A DNA stretch of 64,000 nucleotides from Opitutaceae bacterium (GCA_027490995.1 JAIXWY010000003.1:62001-126000), one strand, 5' to 3'. Shown: positions 50,977-61,666, counted from the first letter of the stretch. The notes: generated by a model from the letters alone, not told the origin. Numbers and translations are program-made.

Positions 50977-53340
50977 TCAGTCGTGCGACTTCAGGACGGC
51001 GACAAGGTCGAGTCGGTCGATCCGGCGTCGTACCACCAAGCTCGAGATCACCGTGGCCGCGACGACGGTCAGGATGGCCGTGGCGTAGGTCGAAGGATCG
51101 ATCACGAGCGGAAAGTGCTGGGTCTCGGTCTCGAGCGCCCGCACGGTGAGGCGCGCGAGCAGGTTACCGAGCAGCGCGCCGACTGGAATCGCGAGCACGG
51201 TGAGCGCCGCGATTTCCCCAAGAAGGGTGGCGGAGACTTCGCGGCGACTGAGGCCGATGACGCGGAGCGTCGCCAATTCCCAGGCCCGTTCGGAGAGGGT
51301 GATGCGCGCGGCGTTGTAGACCACGCCGAAGGCGATGATCGACGCGAAGATCATGTTGAAGAGTCGCATGCGCAGCATGTTTTCGGACATCAGCCGCTTG
51401 AAGCTCTGGATCAGGGAACGCGTCGAAGTGATCCCGCCGATGCGCGGAGTCTCCTTGATCTTTGCATAGAGGGCCGCCTCCCGGAGTGGGTCGGTCAGAG
51501 CGAAGGCCCCGGAAATCACGGCACCTTCGCGGAGAAAGTCATTGAGTTCCCCACGCGTGAGGTACGCGGCCTGACCAGCGAAATCCCGTACGGTGCCGGC
51601 GACGCGGAGGGCGCGCACGGGGCGAGCGCCCTCGAGGACCTCCACCTCGACGGTTTGTCCGGGATTCACCTCAAGGAGCTGAGCGAGTTTTTCCGACAAC
51701 AGGAGGCCGCTGGTGGGGAACGGAATGGGGTCACCCTTGACATCGATGGGCCGGAGGAGGCCGGAATCCGCCTCGAGCCCAAGCAGTGACGTGAGTCGGG
51801 CATGGGAGCCGCGTCGGAGGCGGACCGCGACCGAGCGAAAGCCCTCGGCGCGGAGAACGCCCGGAAGCCGGGCCACCGCCTGTAGGGTGCCGACATCTGA
51901 TGGCTCGATGAACCCGATGCTGAAGTCGAAGCGCTGCGTGGCCTCAAAGTGATCCTCCATGATTCGATCGACCAAGTCTGCGCTGAAGGAACCCAGGACC
52001 ATCACCGCGATGCCGAGCGCGATTCCGAGGGTGGAGAGCACGGCGCGCACTGGGTGCCGGGCAATTTGGCGGAGTGTCAGGCGGGCGAGCGGTGAAAGCC
52101 GTCCGACCGATCCATGCGAATGAAGAAAGCCACCGCGAAACGGCCGGGGTGCTTCTGGGCGCATGGCTTCTGCTGGAGCAAGCCGCACCACGCGTCGGAT
52201 CGCCATCGCGACGCTGAGCACGCCGGCAAGCAGGCTGATGCCGAGCGCACTCGCCGCGACCCCTAGCCCCACGGAGTAATGCTGGTCTGGGAACCGGAAG
52301 AAGCGCACGTACAGATCGGCGAGCCCGGTCCCCAGCCATGCCCCGACCGCGGTGCCGAGAGCCGCTCCGGCGAGCACGATCAGCAGCGCGAACTGGAGGT
52401 AGTGAGCGGCGATCTCCCGGCGTCGGTAACCAAATGCTTTCAGCGTGGCGATCTGCTCGCGCTGCGTCGCAATCATGCGGTTGAGCACCAGGTTGAGAAT
52501 GAACGCTGCGACGAGCAGAAAGATCACCGGCACGAGCAAGGCCATGGCGCGGAGCTGGGAGAGTTCGTTCGCGACCGTGCGGTACGAAACCTGGTCCTCG
52601 CGGCCGTACGCGCCCCGCCCGCCGTAGGGCGCGAGCAGGACGTCGATCTGCGCCCGCACCGCCGGGAGCGACGCTCCGGGAGTCACCGCCACGACCACGT
52701 CGTTGCAGGCGTTAGCCAAGTCAAACGCCGCAGCAAGGGGGCGATCCCGCATCCAGAGCACGCCGAAGCGTCGGTCGTCGGGTACGACATCTCCACCGCG
52801 AATCTGATAGACGTACTCGGGAGAGAGCGCGATGCCGACCACGATGAGCTGCTCGCGGCGACCGTTCATCACGGCCCGCAAGCGATCCCCGGGGACGAGT
52901 CCATGGGCCTCCGCGAACGCCTCGTTGGCCAGAACCTCGCTGCGCCTTCCCGGATCCGGCCAACGACCTTGCCTCAGGTGAAGACGACTGAGTGACGGCC
53001 CTCCGCGGTCGGGAATCGATACCAACCGCCCTACTGCCGGCTCAATCACCCCGGGCAGGTCGAGCGTCACTTCCGCCACGACGCGGGTTTCCACGGCGGC
53101 GACTCCGGGTACCTCGGCCACCCGCCGGGCAATCGAGACCGGTGCTCGCTTCAAGTGCGCAAAGACGTGGGGCAGTCGGGCATCTTCGTAGTACTGCGCG
53201 GCCCGACGCTCCAGCGACTGGAGCACGCTCACCGACATCACGAAGGTGGCCACGCCACACGCGATGACGAGACTGATCGCCACGGCTTGGGTCCAGAGCA
53301 CCCGGAGATCCCGCAGGAGTTTTTGCCGGAGTGCTGTCAT
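50977..53340 (-). CDS. FtsX-type ABC exporter permease
   Basis: The 787-residue permease has an N-terminal membrane segment (about 17-37) followed by a large extracytoplasmic domain (about 45-250). Two FtsX domains with three hydrophobic segments each are seen (about 270-395 and 655-780), separated by a second extracytoplasmic domain (about 450-640). This duplicated layout is common in efflux and lipoprotein-release permeases. It works with the ATPase upstream (53357-54115) and the HlyD-type adaptor downstream. The exported substrate is not indicated by the sequence. Confidence 0.9.
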   Translation of the reverse strand: MTALRQKLLRDLRVLWTQAVAISLVIACGVATFVMSVSVLQSLERRAAQYYEDARLPHVFAHLKRAPVSIARRVAEVPGVAAVETRVVAEVTLDLPGVIEPAVGRLVSIPDRGGPSLSRLHLRQGRWPDPGRRSEVLANEAFAEAHGLVPGDRLRAVMNGRREQLIVVGIALSPEYVYQIRGGDVVPDDRRFGVLWMRDRPLAAAFDLANACNDVVVAVTPGASLPAVRAQIDVLLAPYGGRGAYGREDQVSYRTVANELSQLRAMALLVPVIFLLVAAFILNLVLNRMIATQREQIATLKAFGYRRREIAAHYLQFALLIVLAGAALGTAVGAWLGTGLADLYVRFFRFPDQHYSVGLGVAASALGISLLAGVLSVAMAIRRVVRLAPAEAMRPEAPRPFRGGFLHSHGSVGRLSPLARLTLRQIARHPVRAVLSTLGIALGIAVMVLGSFSADLVDRIMEDHFEATQRFDFSIGFIEPSDVGTLQAVARLPGVLRAEGFRSVAVRLRRGSHARLTSLLGLEADSGLLRPIDVKGDPIPFPTSGLLLSEKLAQLLEVNPGQTVEVEVLEGARPVRALRVAGTVRDFAGQAAYLTRGELNDFLREGAVISGAFALTDPLREAALYAKIKETPRIGGITSTRSLIQSFKRLMSENMLRMRLFNMIFASIIAFGVVYNAARITLSERAWELATLRVIGLSRREVSATLLGEIAALTVLAIPVGALLGNLLARLTVRALETETQHFPLVIDPSTYATAILTVVAATVISSLVVRRRIDRLDLVAVLKSHD

Positions 53341-53356
53341 CGCGCGTCGTCGTCTC

Positions 53357-54115
53357 CTACCACACGAGCGAAGCGGCCGACGCGCGCGCTGGGTTGCACT
53401 GGAGGCTCGCGATCCGCCCGTCCGAAAGCGTGATCACGCGATCCGCCATGGCTGCGATGACCGCATTGTGGGTGATGATCACGGTCGTGGTTCCGAGCTC
53501 ACGGTTCAGCCGCTCAATCACTTCAAGCACCGTGATGCCCGTCTTGACGTCGAGGGCCCCGGTGGGTTCGTCACAGAGCAGGACGTCGGGCCGCTTTGCG
53601 ATGGAGCGCGCAATCGCCACGCGCTGCTGCTCACCCCCCGAGAGTTCCGCGGGGAACCGATCCAGGTGGTCGCCCAGGCCGACGCGGCGCAGCGCCTCCT
53701 CCGGTGACATCGGATCGCGCGCGATGTCGGTGACCACGGCCACGTTCTCTCGCGCCGTCAAAGTCGGCATGAGGTTGTAGAACTGAAATACGAATCCCAC
53801 GTGCTCGCGCCGGTAATGAGTCAACGCGGCATCATCCCACGAGGTCAGATCGTGGTCGCGGAAGCGCACGCTGCCGGAGGTCGGTACGTCGAGGCCACCG
53901 AGGATGTTGAGCAGCGTCGATTTTCCGCTGCCGGAGGGTCCGAGGAGGACGACGAATTCACCCGCGTAGAGTTCAAGGTCGATTCCGCGCAGGGCATGGA
54001 CCTCGGTGGCACCGGATCGGAAGGTTCGGGTGACGCCGCGAGCCACAAATACGGGTGCCGCCTGCGCCGTGCTCGCCGCACGATCTTCCGGGGGTGGGGG
54101 AGCGTCGGGCGGCAT
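53357..54115 (-). CDS. MacB/LolD-type ABC ATPase
   Basis: The 252-residue ATPase has Walker [11 protein letters not shown]-loop [12 protein letters not shown], signature [13 protein letters not shown], Walker [12 protein letters not shown] and H-loop ITHNAVIAA, all intact and typical of the MacB/LolD/FtsE group that powers FtsX-type permeases. It is the first gene of the ATPase-permease-adaptor operon, with 16 bp before the permease. It lies 140 bp from the LuxR-type regulator at 54256-54972, which may control it. Confidence 0.92.
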   Translation of the reverse strand: MPPDAPPPPEDRAASTAQAAPVFVARGVTRTFRSGATEVHALRGIDLELYAGEFVVLLGPSGSGKSTLLNILGGLDVPTSGSVRFRDHDLTSWDDAALTHYRREHVGFVFQFYNLMPTLTARENVAVVTDIARDPMSPEEALRRVGLGDHLDRFPAELSGGEQQRVAIARSIAKRPDVLLCDEPTGALDVKTGITVLEVIERLNRELGTTTVIITHNAVIAAMADRVITLSDGRIASLQCNPARASAASLVW

Positions 54116-54255
54116 GGAGGCAGGAATCCGCGGCCCGTGCTACGGGAGGGGCCGCGTGGATACGGTGATGATAATCGCGCGGGAGGGCGAGCCCGATCGC
54201 CGTCACGCGCAGCCTGGTAGTGCTCATCCGCCAAGTAGGGCGGATGCCGCGGAGA

Positions 54256-54972
54256 CTAATTCGGTCGATCCGACCCGTCCGGGTGGATCAGTCCCATCCG
54301 GAGCGCGCAGAGGGTCAGCTCCTGATCCGTGTTCACCTCGAGTTTCCGCATGATGCTCTTCTTGAGCTTGTAGATGGAGGGCTCCGAGAGCTCGAGCGAT
54401 TCGGCAATGCGCTTCGTGTGAACGCCCTGGGCCGTCATTCGCACGATGTCCCGATCGCGTGGCGTGAGCGCGGGGCTATCCGCCTCCATGCCTCGGCGCT
54501 GGACGAATTGCCGGATGAGCGCACTGGGTCCGCTCGAGAAATAAGCGCCCTCCCCGCGGCTGCGATCGATGGCCTGCCGGAGGTCCTCCAGACTCGATGA
54601 CTTATGCACGTAGCCGGTGACGCCCCACTCGACTGCGGTTTGCACCGTGTGAAGCGTCGCCATGCCGCTGAAGACGATGACCTTCGGACGAGAGGTCATG
54701 GCGGAAAGGAGTTCGAGAACCTGTAAGCCGCCACTGCCCTCGAGAAGGAGGTCGAGGATCACGAGGTCGAGGTCGCCGCGCTTCGCGGCGGCGAGCATGG
54801 GCTCAGCGCTCCGGCTGCTCCCGATCAGCTCCACCGCTGGCAGTTCGGCGGCGAAATCGCAGAGCAGTTCGCGGATGGATTCATGATCCTCGACGATCCA
54901 GAGTCGTGAGGGCGGGCGGGTGGCGGACGGTGCAATCGCGGCGGCTGGAGTGGAGGGGAGATCGATGGACAT
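54256..54972 (-). CDS. NarL/LuxR-type response regulator
   Basis: The 238-residue regulator has a receiver domain with Glu28/Asp29, phosphoacceptor Asp74 in LVILDLLL, Ser102 and Lys124. The C-terminal LuxR helix-turn-helix (about 170-232) contains LTPRDRDIVRMTAQGVHTKR and SEPSIYKLKKSIM. The ATG at 54972 is preferred because the residues before the receiver are low-complexity already. It is the third gene of an operon with two histidine kinases (gap 22 bp) and lies upstream of the efflux operon on the same strand. Confidence 0.87.
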   Translation of the reverse strand: MSIDLPSTPAAAIAPSATRPPSRLWIVEDHESIRELLCDFAAELPAVELIGSSRSAEPMLAAAKRGDLDLVILDLLLEGSGGLQVLELLSAMTSRPKVIVFSGMATLHTVQTAVEWGVTGYVHKSSSLEDLRQAIDRSRGEGAYFSSGPSALIRQFVQRRGMEADSPALTPRDRDIVRMTAQGVHTKRIAESLELSEPSIYKLKKSIMRKLEVNTDQELTLCALRMGLIHPDGSDRPN

Positions 54973-54994
54973 GGGCGGTGGATGACCGGTGGAT

Positions 54995-55795
54995 TCAGGC
55001 GACGGCCGAAGTGGCGTCGTGGTGGGGTTGGTTTCCCGCGTGTCGCACGCGAGGGAGGTGAAGTTGCGCGCGGGTTCCCCGGCCATCCGGACCTCGCGTG
55101 AGGCGGAGCGAGCCGCCGACTAGGTCCGCGAAGCCGCGGACGATCGCGAGTCCCAGTCCGAGTCCCTGCTGTTCGTGGCGCTCGCGGTCAAATTGTACGA
55201 AGGCCTCAATGCGGCCGACCTGATCAAGCGGGAAGCCGCGTCCGTCATCTGTAATGGTCAGATCGTAGCCTGACTCATCCGTGGCCGCGCCCACGATCTC
55301 GATGGGGCTGCCTGGGCTTGAGAACTTCAGTGCGTTATCGACCAGTTGTCGGATCACCGGACCAAGAAGACCTTCAGGGACGGCGAGGGTAGCGGGTTCA
55401 CAGTCCACGCTTACCTCCTGGGTACGCCCTGCGGCCGCAGCGAGGCGCCGGACCTCGCGGTGAATCGAGTCGGGCCACTGTTCGTCCTGCCAGGTCTGTC
55501 TTTCCGAGTCGGCGACCGGTGGACGCGCCGTGAGATCGAGCCATAGCTCGCAGCGTTGGGTCAGTTGCAGCAGTCGCTCACCGGACTGGCGGATGAGCTC
55601 GGCCTGCTCCGCGACAGCGGTGGCTGGCACGGGAGTGCCCGCGGCGGCATCGTCGATCAGCAACTCGGAGAAGCCGAGGATCCCGACCAACGGCGTGCGG
55701 AGTTCGTGGGCCAGCGTCGATGCGAAGCGACGCCGCTCCTCCTGGATCAGCGCGCGTGGATCGGCGAGCGACCCACCGGTGGCGGCGAGGCTCAT
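54995..55795 (-). CDS. Soluble histidine kinase (second of pair)
   Basis: The 266-residue kinase lacks membrane segments and a recognisable sensor domain. It contains a phosphoacceptor helix with His30 in LAHELRTPLVGI and an ATPase domain with RQLVDNALKFSSP (N box), TDDGRGFPLD (G1) and QQGLGLGLAIVRGF (G2). It overlaps the preceding kinase by 4 bp. With no sensor of its own it may phosphorylate the LuxR-type regulator downstream, dimerise with the other kinase or receive signals through a partner protein. Confidence 0.85.
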   Translation of the reverse strand: MSLAATGGSLADPRALIQEERRRFASTLAHELRTPLVGILGFSELLIDDAAAGTPVPATAVAEQAELIRQSGERLLQLTQRCELWLDLTARPPVADSERQTWQDEQWPDSIHREVRRLAAAAGRTQEVSVDCEPATLAVPEGLLGPVIRQLVDNALKFSSPGSPIEIVGAATDESGYDLTITDDGRGFPLDQVGRIEAFVQFDRERHEQQGLGLGLAIVRGFADLVGGSLRLTRGPDGRGTRAQLHLPRVRHAGNQPHHDATSAVA

Positions 55796-56781
55796 GAGGA
55801 CCTCCCTCCCTTGCGCGTGGAAGTCGGGGCGACCGCGGATGCGCCACCCTTGCCGGAGCGCCTCGACGAATGCCTCGCGACCGCGGTCGCGGTCGCAGGT
55901 TGGTTTTCGTCGAGCGCCGGGAATTCAAGCCAGAAGACCGCTCCGGGCTCATCGCCCGGCGGTGGCGCGTATCCGAAACGTCCCCCCATGGTCTCGACGG
56001 CCCGACGGACGACGCGCAATCCGAGCCCGGTGCCAGGTGTGCCGGCGGAATTGGAGGCCCGGAAGTAGGCTTCACCGAGGCGTTCACGGTCGGCCGCCGG
56101 CACGCCGCGACCACGGTCCCGCACCTCCAGACGCACCTGACCGCGTCCGACGGCTCGCGCGGTGATGTCCACGCTGGTCAAGGGCGGCGAATACTTGAGC
56201 GCGTTCCCGATCAGGTTGTGCAGCGCAATGCCCAGCCTTGCGCTGTCGACGAGGGTGTCTCCGCAGGTGGTGGGATCGATTCCCCAGCGGACCCGGGAGC
56301 CGTGCTCCTGTGACTGGTTGATGCGCTCTGTCGTGTCTCGGAGGACCGTAGCGAGCGAGGCGGGGGCCGCAGCCCGGGCATCTCGCGCCACGGCGTTTAG
56401 GTCCAAGAGGCGATCGACCTGATCCCTCAGACTCTGGATCGCCTCCCCGAGCAGTTCCACATGGCGCCGGGAGCGAGCGTCGACCGGCCGGCCCTCTCTT
56501 TTGGCGCTGGCCGCGCAATCGCGGTCGAGGAGGTAGTGAACGCCCTGAAGAATCGCCAACGGACTGCGGAGTTCGTGGACGGCATGGGCGAGGAATTCCC
56601 GTTCCTCCTGCAGAACCTGCTCTCGATCGGACCCTGAATCGCAGCCCTTGGCCCCGGAAGCAGACGCAACTGTCGTGCGAGTGCTTGAGCGTGCGTGCTG
56701 GACACGGCGCCGTTTCCCGGCGTGGTGCTCCGAGAACTGGCTGTTCGTGTTGGCGGGGCCCCGAAAGGGCGAGGAGTTCAT
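55792..56781 (-). CDS. Soluble histidine kinase (first of pair)
   Basis: The 329-residue kinase has a basic, probably disordered N-terminus (1-50), a phosphoacceptor helix with His69 in VHELRSPLAI, and an ATPase domain with LHNLIGNALKYSPP, RDRGRGVPAADRER and GTGLGLRVVRRAV. It has no membrane segment. The C-terminal 30 residues are basic. It is the first gene in an operon with a second small kinase and a LuxR-type regulator. The tandem of two sensorless kinases is unusual. Confidence 0.83.
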   Translation of the reverse strand: MNSSPFRGPANTNSQFSEHHAGKRRRVQHARSSTRTTVASASGAKGCDSGSDREQVLQEEREFLAHAVHELRSPLAILQGVHYLLDRDCAASAKREGRPVDARSRRHVELLGEAIQSLRDQVDRLLDLNAVARDARAAAPASLATVLRDTTERINQSQEHGSRVRWGIDPTTCGDTLVDSARLGIALHNLIGNALKYSPPLTSVDITARAVGRGQVRLEVRDRGRGVPAADRERLGEAYFRASNSAGTPGTGLGLRVVRRAVETMGGRFGYAPPPGDEPGAVFWLEFPALDENQPATATAVARHSSRRSGKGGASAVAPTSTRKGGRSS

Positions 56782-57127
56782 GAGAATAAATCGGCTCTCG
56801 AACGTGTCGGATTGAGCGTTACGAGTTCAGATAACGGCTCATGAGGTGCCGACCATGAGCGGGAAGGTCCTCAAACGCACGCTCTCGCTCTTGAGGCACA
56901 TCGTTGTCGATAATCGCGCCATTCCATGGAGGCGCCGTTCGTGGCGGATCTCAAGAAGCTCGGGATGGTGGGGTGACATCCGATTTCTTGCGGGGCTGTG
57001 CGTAAAAGTACCTAGCCGTAAGCGAAACCGTGGTCGTGCCGTTGGCCCAAGTCCAGCGCAAAAGCTTGGTGGCGGCGGCGTTCGATGAGCCCTAGGGGCT
57101 GCGGTCGACTCGTCTTGGCGTGAAGGA
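56782..57127. other. Intergenic stretch with no supported gene
   Basis: About 346 bp between the kinase operon and the Wzt-like gene. Short open frames exist on both strands (for example 56846-57088 on the plus strand) but they lack recognisable motifs, good starts or plausible composition. I see no terminator hairpin with a T-run, tRNA or repeat. It probably contains the promoter of the kinase operon near 56782-56840. Confidence 0.5.
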
Positions 57128-58477
57128 CTACGACGCGTTGACCTGGATGGTAGGCTCCAGATCAGACACCCCGAAGAACCGGGGCTTGAACGGCCCGTGG
57201 TGAACGCTGAAGGAGGCCACGTGGCCGAGACGGTGCAACAGGGCGCGTGGAGCGCCATCGCCGCGGTCACCGAGTCCGACGCCGAGATCGACCAAGTATT
57301 CGCCGACACCGAGGTGGGCGGACCACTCGAAACGGACGCGGAGACATTCGCCGGGCGTGATCGTTGAGGTGGGGACCTCGAGGTGCGTGCTCGAGACCCC
57401 GAAGACGACCTGATTATGGCGCGTCGAGACCTCGAACGAAAACTGCAACTCGGCGAGTGGCTCACGGGCCTCGATCCAGCACTCGCAGACGATGCGTTCC
57501 CCGACGCCGAAGACGCCCGCAGGCCGGCCGGATGCGTCGAGAAGCTTCAGGCCGACGATTTCTGCCTGACGGCTACCGCTCTCGCTCGTGCCGGCGCGCC
57601 ACTGGCGGCGCTCCGCGGCGGGCAGTGCGCCGGTGGCGGCGGGAGTGCTGGCCGGCGAGGGCGCGGCGGAATGCGGGTTTTCCGGCGTGCGATGGAGGGC
57701 GTGGAACACGCTGACGGCCTCGGCGGAAGGCCCGTGGAAGACGGCCCGGCCTTCGTGGAGCACAATAGCGTGGCGGCACAGCGCCTTCACCGAGGAAAGA
57801 TCATGACTGACGAGCAACAGGGACATCCCGGCGGCTAGGCGTTCCTTGAAAAAACGCGAGCACTGCGCCTGGAAGAACACATCACCGACGGCGAGTGCCT
57901 CATCGACGATGAACAGCTCCGGATCGACGATCGTCTGAGCGGCGAAGGCCAGGCGCACCATCATGCCGCTGGAGTACGTCTTGACCGGCTGGTCGATGAA
58001 CGCACCGATCCCGGCGAACGCCTCGACCGCAGCAAGAGCCGCCTCGGCCTCGCGGCGCGGCACGCCCTGCAGGGCCGCGTTCAAGAGGACATTCTCGCGG
58101 CCGGTGAACTCGAAGTTGAATCCCGAGCCCAGCTCGAGCAGTGCGGCGACCCGGCCGTGACGCTCGACGCTGCCGGAGGTGGGCGCGAGCGTGCCCGCGA
58201 TGATCTGGAGCAGCGTACTCTTGCCGGCGCCGTTGCGGCCGATGATGCCGAGACTCTCACCCCGTCGGATGCTGAAGGACACCGGCTGGAGTGCTTGGAA
58301 TTCGCGCGCCCGCCGAGCCACCATCTGCTCAGCGCGGGAGCGCCACGCCGACGGAACGCCCGGCAGCGTCGCGGCCCGGGCCACCAATGGCATCGTCAGA
58401 CGGTCCGAAGGCTTCTGCCACAGCCGATAGGCCTTCGCGACCTCGTGGACGGCGAGAAGAGGAGGTGACGCGGTCAT
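57128..58477 (-). CDS. Wzt-type polysaccharide/teichoic-acid ABC ATPase, orphan
   Basis: The 449-residue ATPase has Walker A GRNGAGKST in the ATPase domain (about 10-265), a signature read as YSSGMMVRLAFA, typical of Wzt/TagH proteins, and Walker B FIVDEALAVGD. The C-terminal part (about 305-440) resembles the Wzt C-terminal beta-sandwich that binds the glycan end, with an Ala/Pro-rich linker between. Wzt works with a Wzm permease to export O-antigen, but no permease or glycosyltransferase is in the window. It lies between asnS and the kinase operon. Confidence 0.87.
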   Translation of the reverse strand: MTASPPLLAVHEVAKAYRLWQKPSDRLTMPLVARAATLPGVPSAWRSRAEQMVARRAREFQALQPVSFSIRRGESLGIIGRNGAGKSTLLQIIAGTLAPTSGSVERHGRVAALLELGSGFNFEFTGRENVLLNAALQGVPRREAEAALAAVEAFAGIGAFIDQPVKTYSSGMMVRLAFAAQTIVDPELFIVDEALAVGDVFFQAQCSRFFKERLAAGMSLLLVSHDLSSVKALCRHAIVLHEGRAVFHGPSAEAVSVFHALHRTPENPHSAAPSPASTPAATGALPAAERRQWRAGTSESGSRQAEIVGLKLLDASGRPAGVFGVGERIVCECWIEAREPLAELQFSFEVSTRHNQVVFGVSSTHLEVPTSTITPGECLRVRFEWSAHLGVGEYLVDLGVGLGDRGDGAPRALLHRLGHVASFSVHHGPFKPRFFGVSDLEPTIQVNAS

Positions 58478-58540
58478 CCGGGGTTCGATCCGTTGAGTGT
58501 ATCCGTAAAGCGGATGCGAAGCCGTGCCGTGGATAGCGGC

Positions 58541-59926
58541 TCAGTAGGCCGCGTTGCCCGGCGTGCGGGCGAACGGAATTACGTCGCGGATGTTGCCCAC
58601 GCCGGTGACGAACATGAGGAGACGCTCGAAGCCGAGTCCGAAGCCGGCGTGTGGCACGGTGCCGTAGCGCCGGAGATCGAGGTACCAGCCGTAGTCGGCG
58701 GGCGAGAGGTGATGGGCCCGCATCGCCTCCTCGAGGATCGGGAGACGCTCCTCGCGTTGGCTGCCGCCGATGATTTCCCCGATGCCTGGGACAAGTAAGT
58801 CCATTGCGCGGACGGTGCGGCCGTCGTCGTTCACGCGCATGTAGAACGGTTTCAGCGTGCGGGGGTAGTCGTGTACCGTGACCGGTCCGCGGAAGTGTTC
58901 CTCGGCAAGGAAGCGCTCGTGCTCGCTCTGGAGATTGTCGCCCCACTGCACGGGGTGTTCCCACGTCCGGCCGGAGCGGTTGAGGATTTCGATGGCCTCG
59001 GTGTACGAGCAGCGCTGGAAAGGCCGGTCGAGGACGAAGTCGAGTCGTGCGCTGAGGCCCTTGTCGACGAAGTTGCCGAAGAATTCGAGATCGGCGGCGC
59101 AGTGTTCGCGGGCGTCGCGGACCAAGTGCTTCACGAAGCTTTCCGCGAGGTCCATGTTGCCCCACAGATCGCAGAACGCCATCTCCGGCTCGATCATCCA
59201 GAACTCCGCCGCGTGGCGCGACGTGTTGGAATTCTCGGCCCGGAACGTCGGCCCGAAGGTGTAGACGTTGGCGAGCGCGGTGGCGAACGCCTCGGCCTCG
59301 AGCTGGCCGCTCACCGTGAGGAACGTCGGCCGCGCGAAGAAATCCTGGGCGTAGTCGACCTTGCCCTCCGGGGTCAGCGGCGGCGCCTTGGGATCGAGCG
59401 TGGAAACGCGGAACAGCTCTCCCGCACCCTCGCAGTCGCTGCCCGTGATGATCGGCGTGTGGACGTAGAGGAAACCGCGACTTTGGAAAAATTCGTGAAT
59501 CGCAAAGGCGAGGCGGCTGCGCACCCGGAAGACCGCACCGAACAGATTGGAGCGCGGGCGCAGATGGGCGATCTCCCGCAGGAATTCCAAACTGTGCCCT
59601 TTTTTCTGGAGAGGGTACGTGGCGTCCGCCTCACCCAGCACCTTCAGCGTCCGCGCCACCACTTCCCATTGCTGCCCTTGCCCCTTGGACGCGACGAGCT
59701 GCCCGCGGACCTCGATCGAGGCCCCGGTGGCCGCGCGCGAGACTTCCGGGTAATCCGGCAGGGTGGCATCCGCGATCACCTGGACGCCTTTCAGGCAGCT
59801 GCCGTCGTTTATCTCGATGAAGGAAAATGCTTTGGAATCGCGCCGGGTTCTCACCCAGCCTTGGACGAGGACGTCATCGGAGGGTTGGGTGGCGGAAAGG
59901 AGGGCTTTGACCGGCGTCCGTTGCAT
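58541..59926 (-). CDS. asnS: Asparaginyl-tRNA synthetase
   Basis: The 461-residue enzyme attaches asparagine to tRNA-Asn. It has an N-terminal OB-fold anticodon-binding domain (about 18-105: [20 protein letters not shown]) and a class II catalytic core with motif 2 [20 protein letters not shown] (residues about 225-245) and motif 3 [12 protein letters not shown]. Its length and the ending are typical of AsnS. The ATG at 59926 gives the usual N-terminus; longer upstream frames are unlikely. It is a housekeeping gene and divergent from the unknown gene at 60062. Confidence 0.96.
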   Translation of the reverse strand: MQRTPVKALLSATQPSDDVLVQGWVRTRRDSKAFSFIEINDGSCLKGVQVIADATLPDYPEVSRAATGASIEVRGQLVASKGQGQQWEVVARTLKVLGEADATYPLQKKGHSLEFLREIAHLRPRSNLFGAVFRVRSRLAFAIHEFFQSRGFLYVHTPIITGSDCEGAGELFRVSTLDPKAPPLTPEGKVDYAQDFFARPTFLTVSGQLEAEAFATALANVYTFGPTFRAENSNTSRHAAEFWMIEPEMAFCDLWGNMDLAESFVKHLVRDAREHCAADLEFFGNFVDKGLSARLDFVLDRPFQRCSYTEAIEILNRSGRTWEHPVQWGDNLQSEHERFLAEEHFRGPVTVHDYPRTLKPFYMRVNDDGRTVRAMDLLVPGIGEIIGGSQREERLPILEEAMRAHHLSPADYGWYLDLRRYGTVPHAGFGLGFERLLMFVTGVGNIRDVIPFARTPGNAAY

Positions 59927-60061
59927 GGGGAAAGAAGTTAAGGTGGAGACAAAGCCGCTGGGCGAGGATTGGCAAATGCGGAAGCACGGTGCGCACCGTC
60001 GTACGGGGTGTACATTTTTGGTGAATGGAGGGGCTAATCGCGACGATGAGAGGGGGGTCGT

Positions 60062-61666
60062 ATGTCTGTGGTTGATCCGAAACTTGCTCCCCGTGGAAAC
60101 CTGCCGCCTGAGTTGCAGGAACTGCTGGCGCGCGAAGCCGTCTTCTTGATGAGCCGCAAGCGGATCGGTGATGCCGTGAATGCCGCGCGGCAGGGCAAGG
60201 CGGCGAAGCTTTTTGTGCAGCCGCTCCTCGCGTTCTTCGGGGCGGCGTCGGCCAGCGATGCCCCCGCTGAAAATCGAGCGGGCCGCGCCGGGACGTCGGA
60301 TTCTCCCGTCGAAAATCTCGAGCTGCTGCACGCCGGGCTGAAAAAAATCGAAGACGCCCTGCCGGCCCTATCGGCGTGTGTTGACCGGAGCATGGAGAAC
60401 TTTCTCCGGGAGCACGATCCGGAGTACGTGAACGGATTGGCCGCCTCCCGTTACATCGAGGACTGGCGTCGGCTGCTGGAGGGATTTGACCAGCACGTGG
60501 GGGCGGCGATCGAGGGCCTCTACCGACTCAGGGCCGTTCTGGGAGCGTTGCCCTCCGCGACGGCCTGTGGGGCGCAAGACGAGGGACGCGCCGCGATCGA
60601 GCTGCAGGTGAGGCGGATGCTGGAGGTGTACGAGGACATCCTGTTCGTTAACAAGATCGCGGATGCACAGCGCATCCGCTCCGGCATCGACGGCATCACA
60701 CTCTACCGCCAGCCCGAGCGAAACTGGGCAGGTTCGGTCACGGCCCTCCAATTTGCGCAGCCCGCTGCGGCAGTCGAAGCCATCTCCGGCTTGCTGGCCG
60801 ATGTGGAAGAGGTTGCGGCAAAGGTGCGGACCGCGGTGCAGGGCGAGTGCCAGTTGGCTTCGTATGCCGCGGGCTTTGGCGTGACGAGTTACCAGAAGCG
60901 GGTCTGGGTCTCCCTGCGCGAAGCCGCTCATCTCCTGATCCACACGGAGAACATGGAGGCGGTCATTTCCGAGACGGAGCAGCTTATGGACGCCGGCAAG
61001 TTGCTGGAGTGGCGTCCAGTCAGGACGCCGGTCGAGCCGGTCCCCGCTGCCGCACCCGCACCGGTCGCTTTGGGCAAGGCTCCCGGATCGAACGGTGCGG
61101 CGAGCGTGCCCCCGCCACCCCTGCGGCGAACAACGGTGGCGACGGATGCCCCGGGTGTTCCCGCACGCCCATCCAAACCGCCACCCGGAGTCGTCGTCAC
61201 GCCTTCCCGGTCCACGCGCGGTCCGGAGCTGCGTTTACCCAGCCGCGGAGTGGGACCAGGCGCAAACGCGCCGTCGCGCGCGAAACCGGAGCCGGTGACC
61301 AGTCCGGGTGCGGTTCCGCTGACAGCTTCGCCGTTCCCCGTCGCTGCTAAGTCGGATGGTTCGGTGCCTCCGGAGGAGACGTCGGAGACGATTGCGGACC
61401 TCATGGCCGAGCGGAAGCGGCTGGAGCTTATCTTGCTGGAAACGCGGGCGAGTCTGACCGAGCGCGAGCAGTTCCTCAGCGAGAGCGAGGCGCGCCTGAT
61501 GAAGGTCAGTCAGACCCAACTCGAGCGCGAAGTGGACCTTGAGCAGCGCGAGGAGCAGCTGCGCGATTTGGAGAAGCGCTTGCGGGAAATGCAAACCCGC
61601 CTCGCGAGCGAGCGCGCGCCGACTCCGGCGCCCGAGAAGAAGCAGTGGGACGAGTTCCGCGAGTAG
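60062..61666 (+). CDS. Unknown protein with C-terminal coiled coil
   Basis: I do not recognise this 534-residue protein. Residues 1-320 are mainly helical, a region from about 325 to 440 is Pro/Ala-rich and probably disordered, and residues about 445-520 form a strongly charged coiled coil with heptads ([20 protein letters not shown] and following). There is no signal peptide or membrane segment. A purine-rich ribosome-binding site (GAGAGGGGGG) precedes the ATG at 60062. Its architecture suggests a scaffold or cell-organisation protein, but no function can be assigned. Confidence 0.72.
   Translation: MSVVDPKLAPRGNLPPELQELLAREAVFLMSRKRIGDAVNAARQGKAAKLFVQPLLAFFGAASASDAPAENRAGRAGTSDSPVENLELLHAGLKKIEDALPALSACVDRSMENFLREHDPEYVNGLAASRYIEDWRRLLEGFDQHVGAAIEGLYRLRAVLGALPSATACGAQDEGRAAIELQVRRMLEVYEDILFVNKIADAQRIRSGIDGITLYRQPERNWAGSVTALQFAQPAAAVEAISGLLADVEEVAAKVRTAVQGECQLASYAAGFGVTSYQKRVWVSLREAAHLLIHTENMEAVISETEQLMDAGKLLEWRPVRTPVEPVPAAAPAPVALGKAPGSNGAASVPPPPLRRTTVATDAPGVPARPSKPPPGVVVTPSRSTRGPELRLPSRGVGPGANAPSRAKPEPVTSPGAVPLTASPFPVAAKSDGSVPPEETSETIADLMAERKRLELILLETRASLTEREQFLSESEARLMKVSQTQLEREVDLEQREEQLRDLEKRLREMQTRLASERAPTPAPEKKQWDEFRE

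Noticed and set aside
56846..57088. Short plus-strand open frame in the gap before the Wzt-like gene
   Set aside because: No ribosome-binding site, no motif and an Arg/Trp-rich composition unlike the neighbours.
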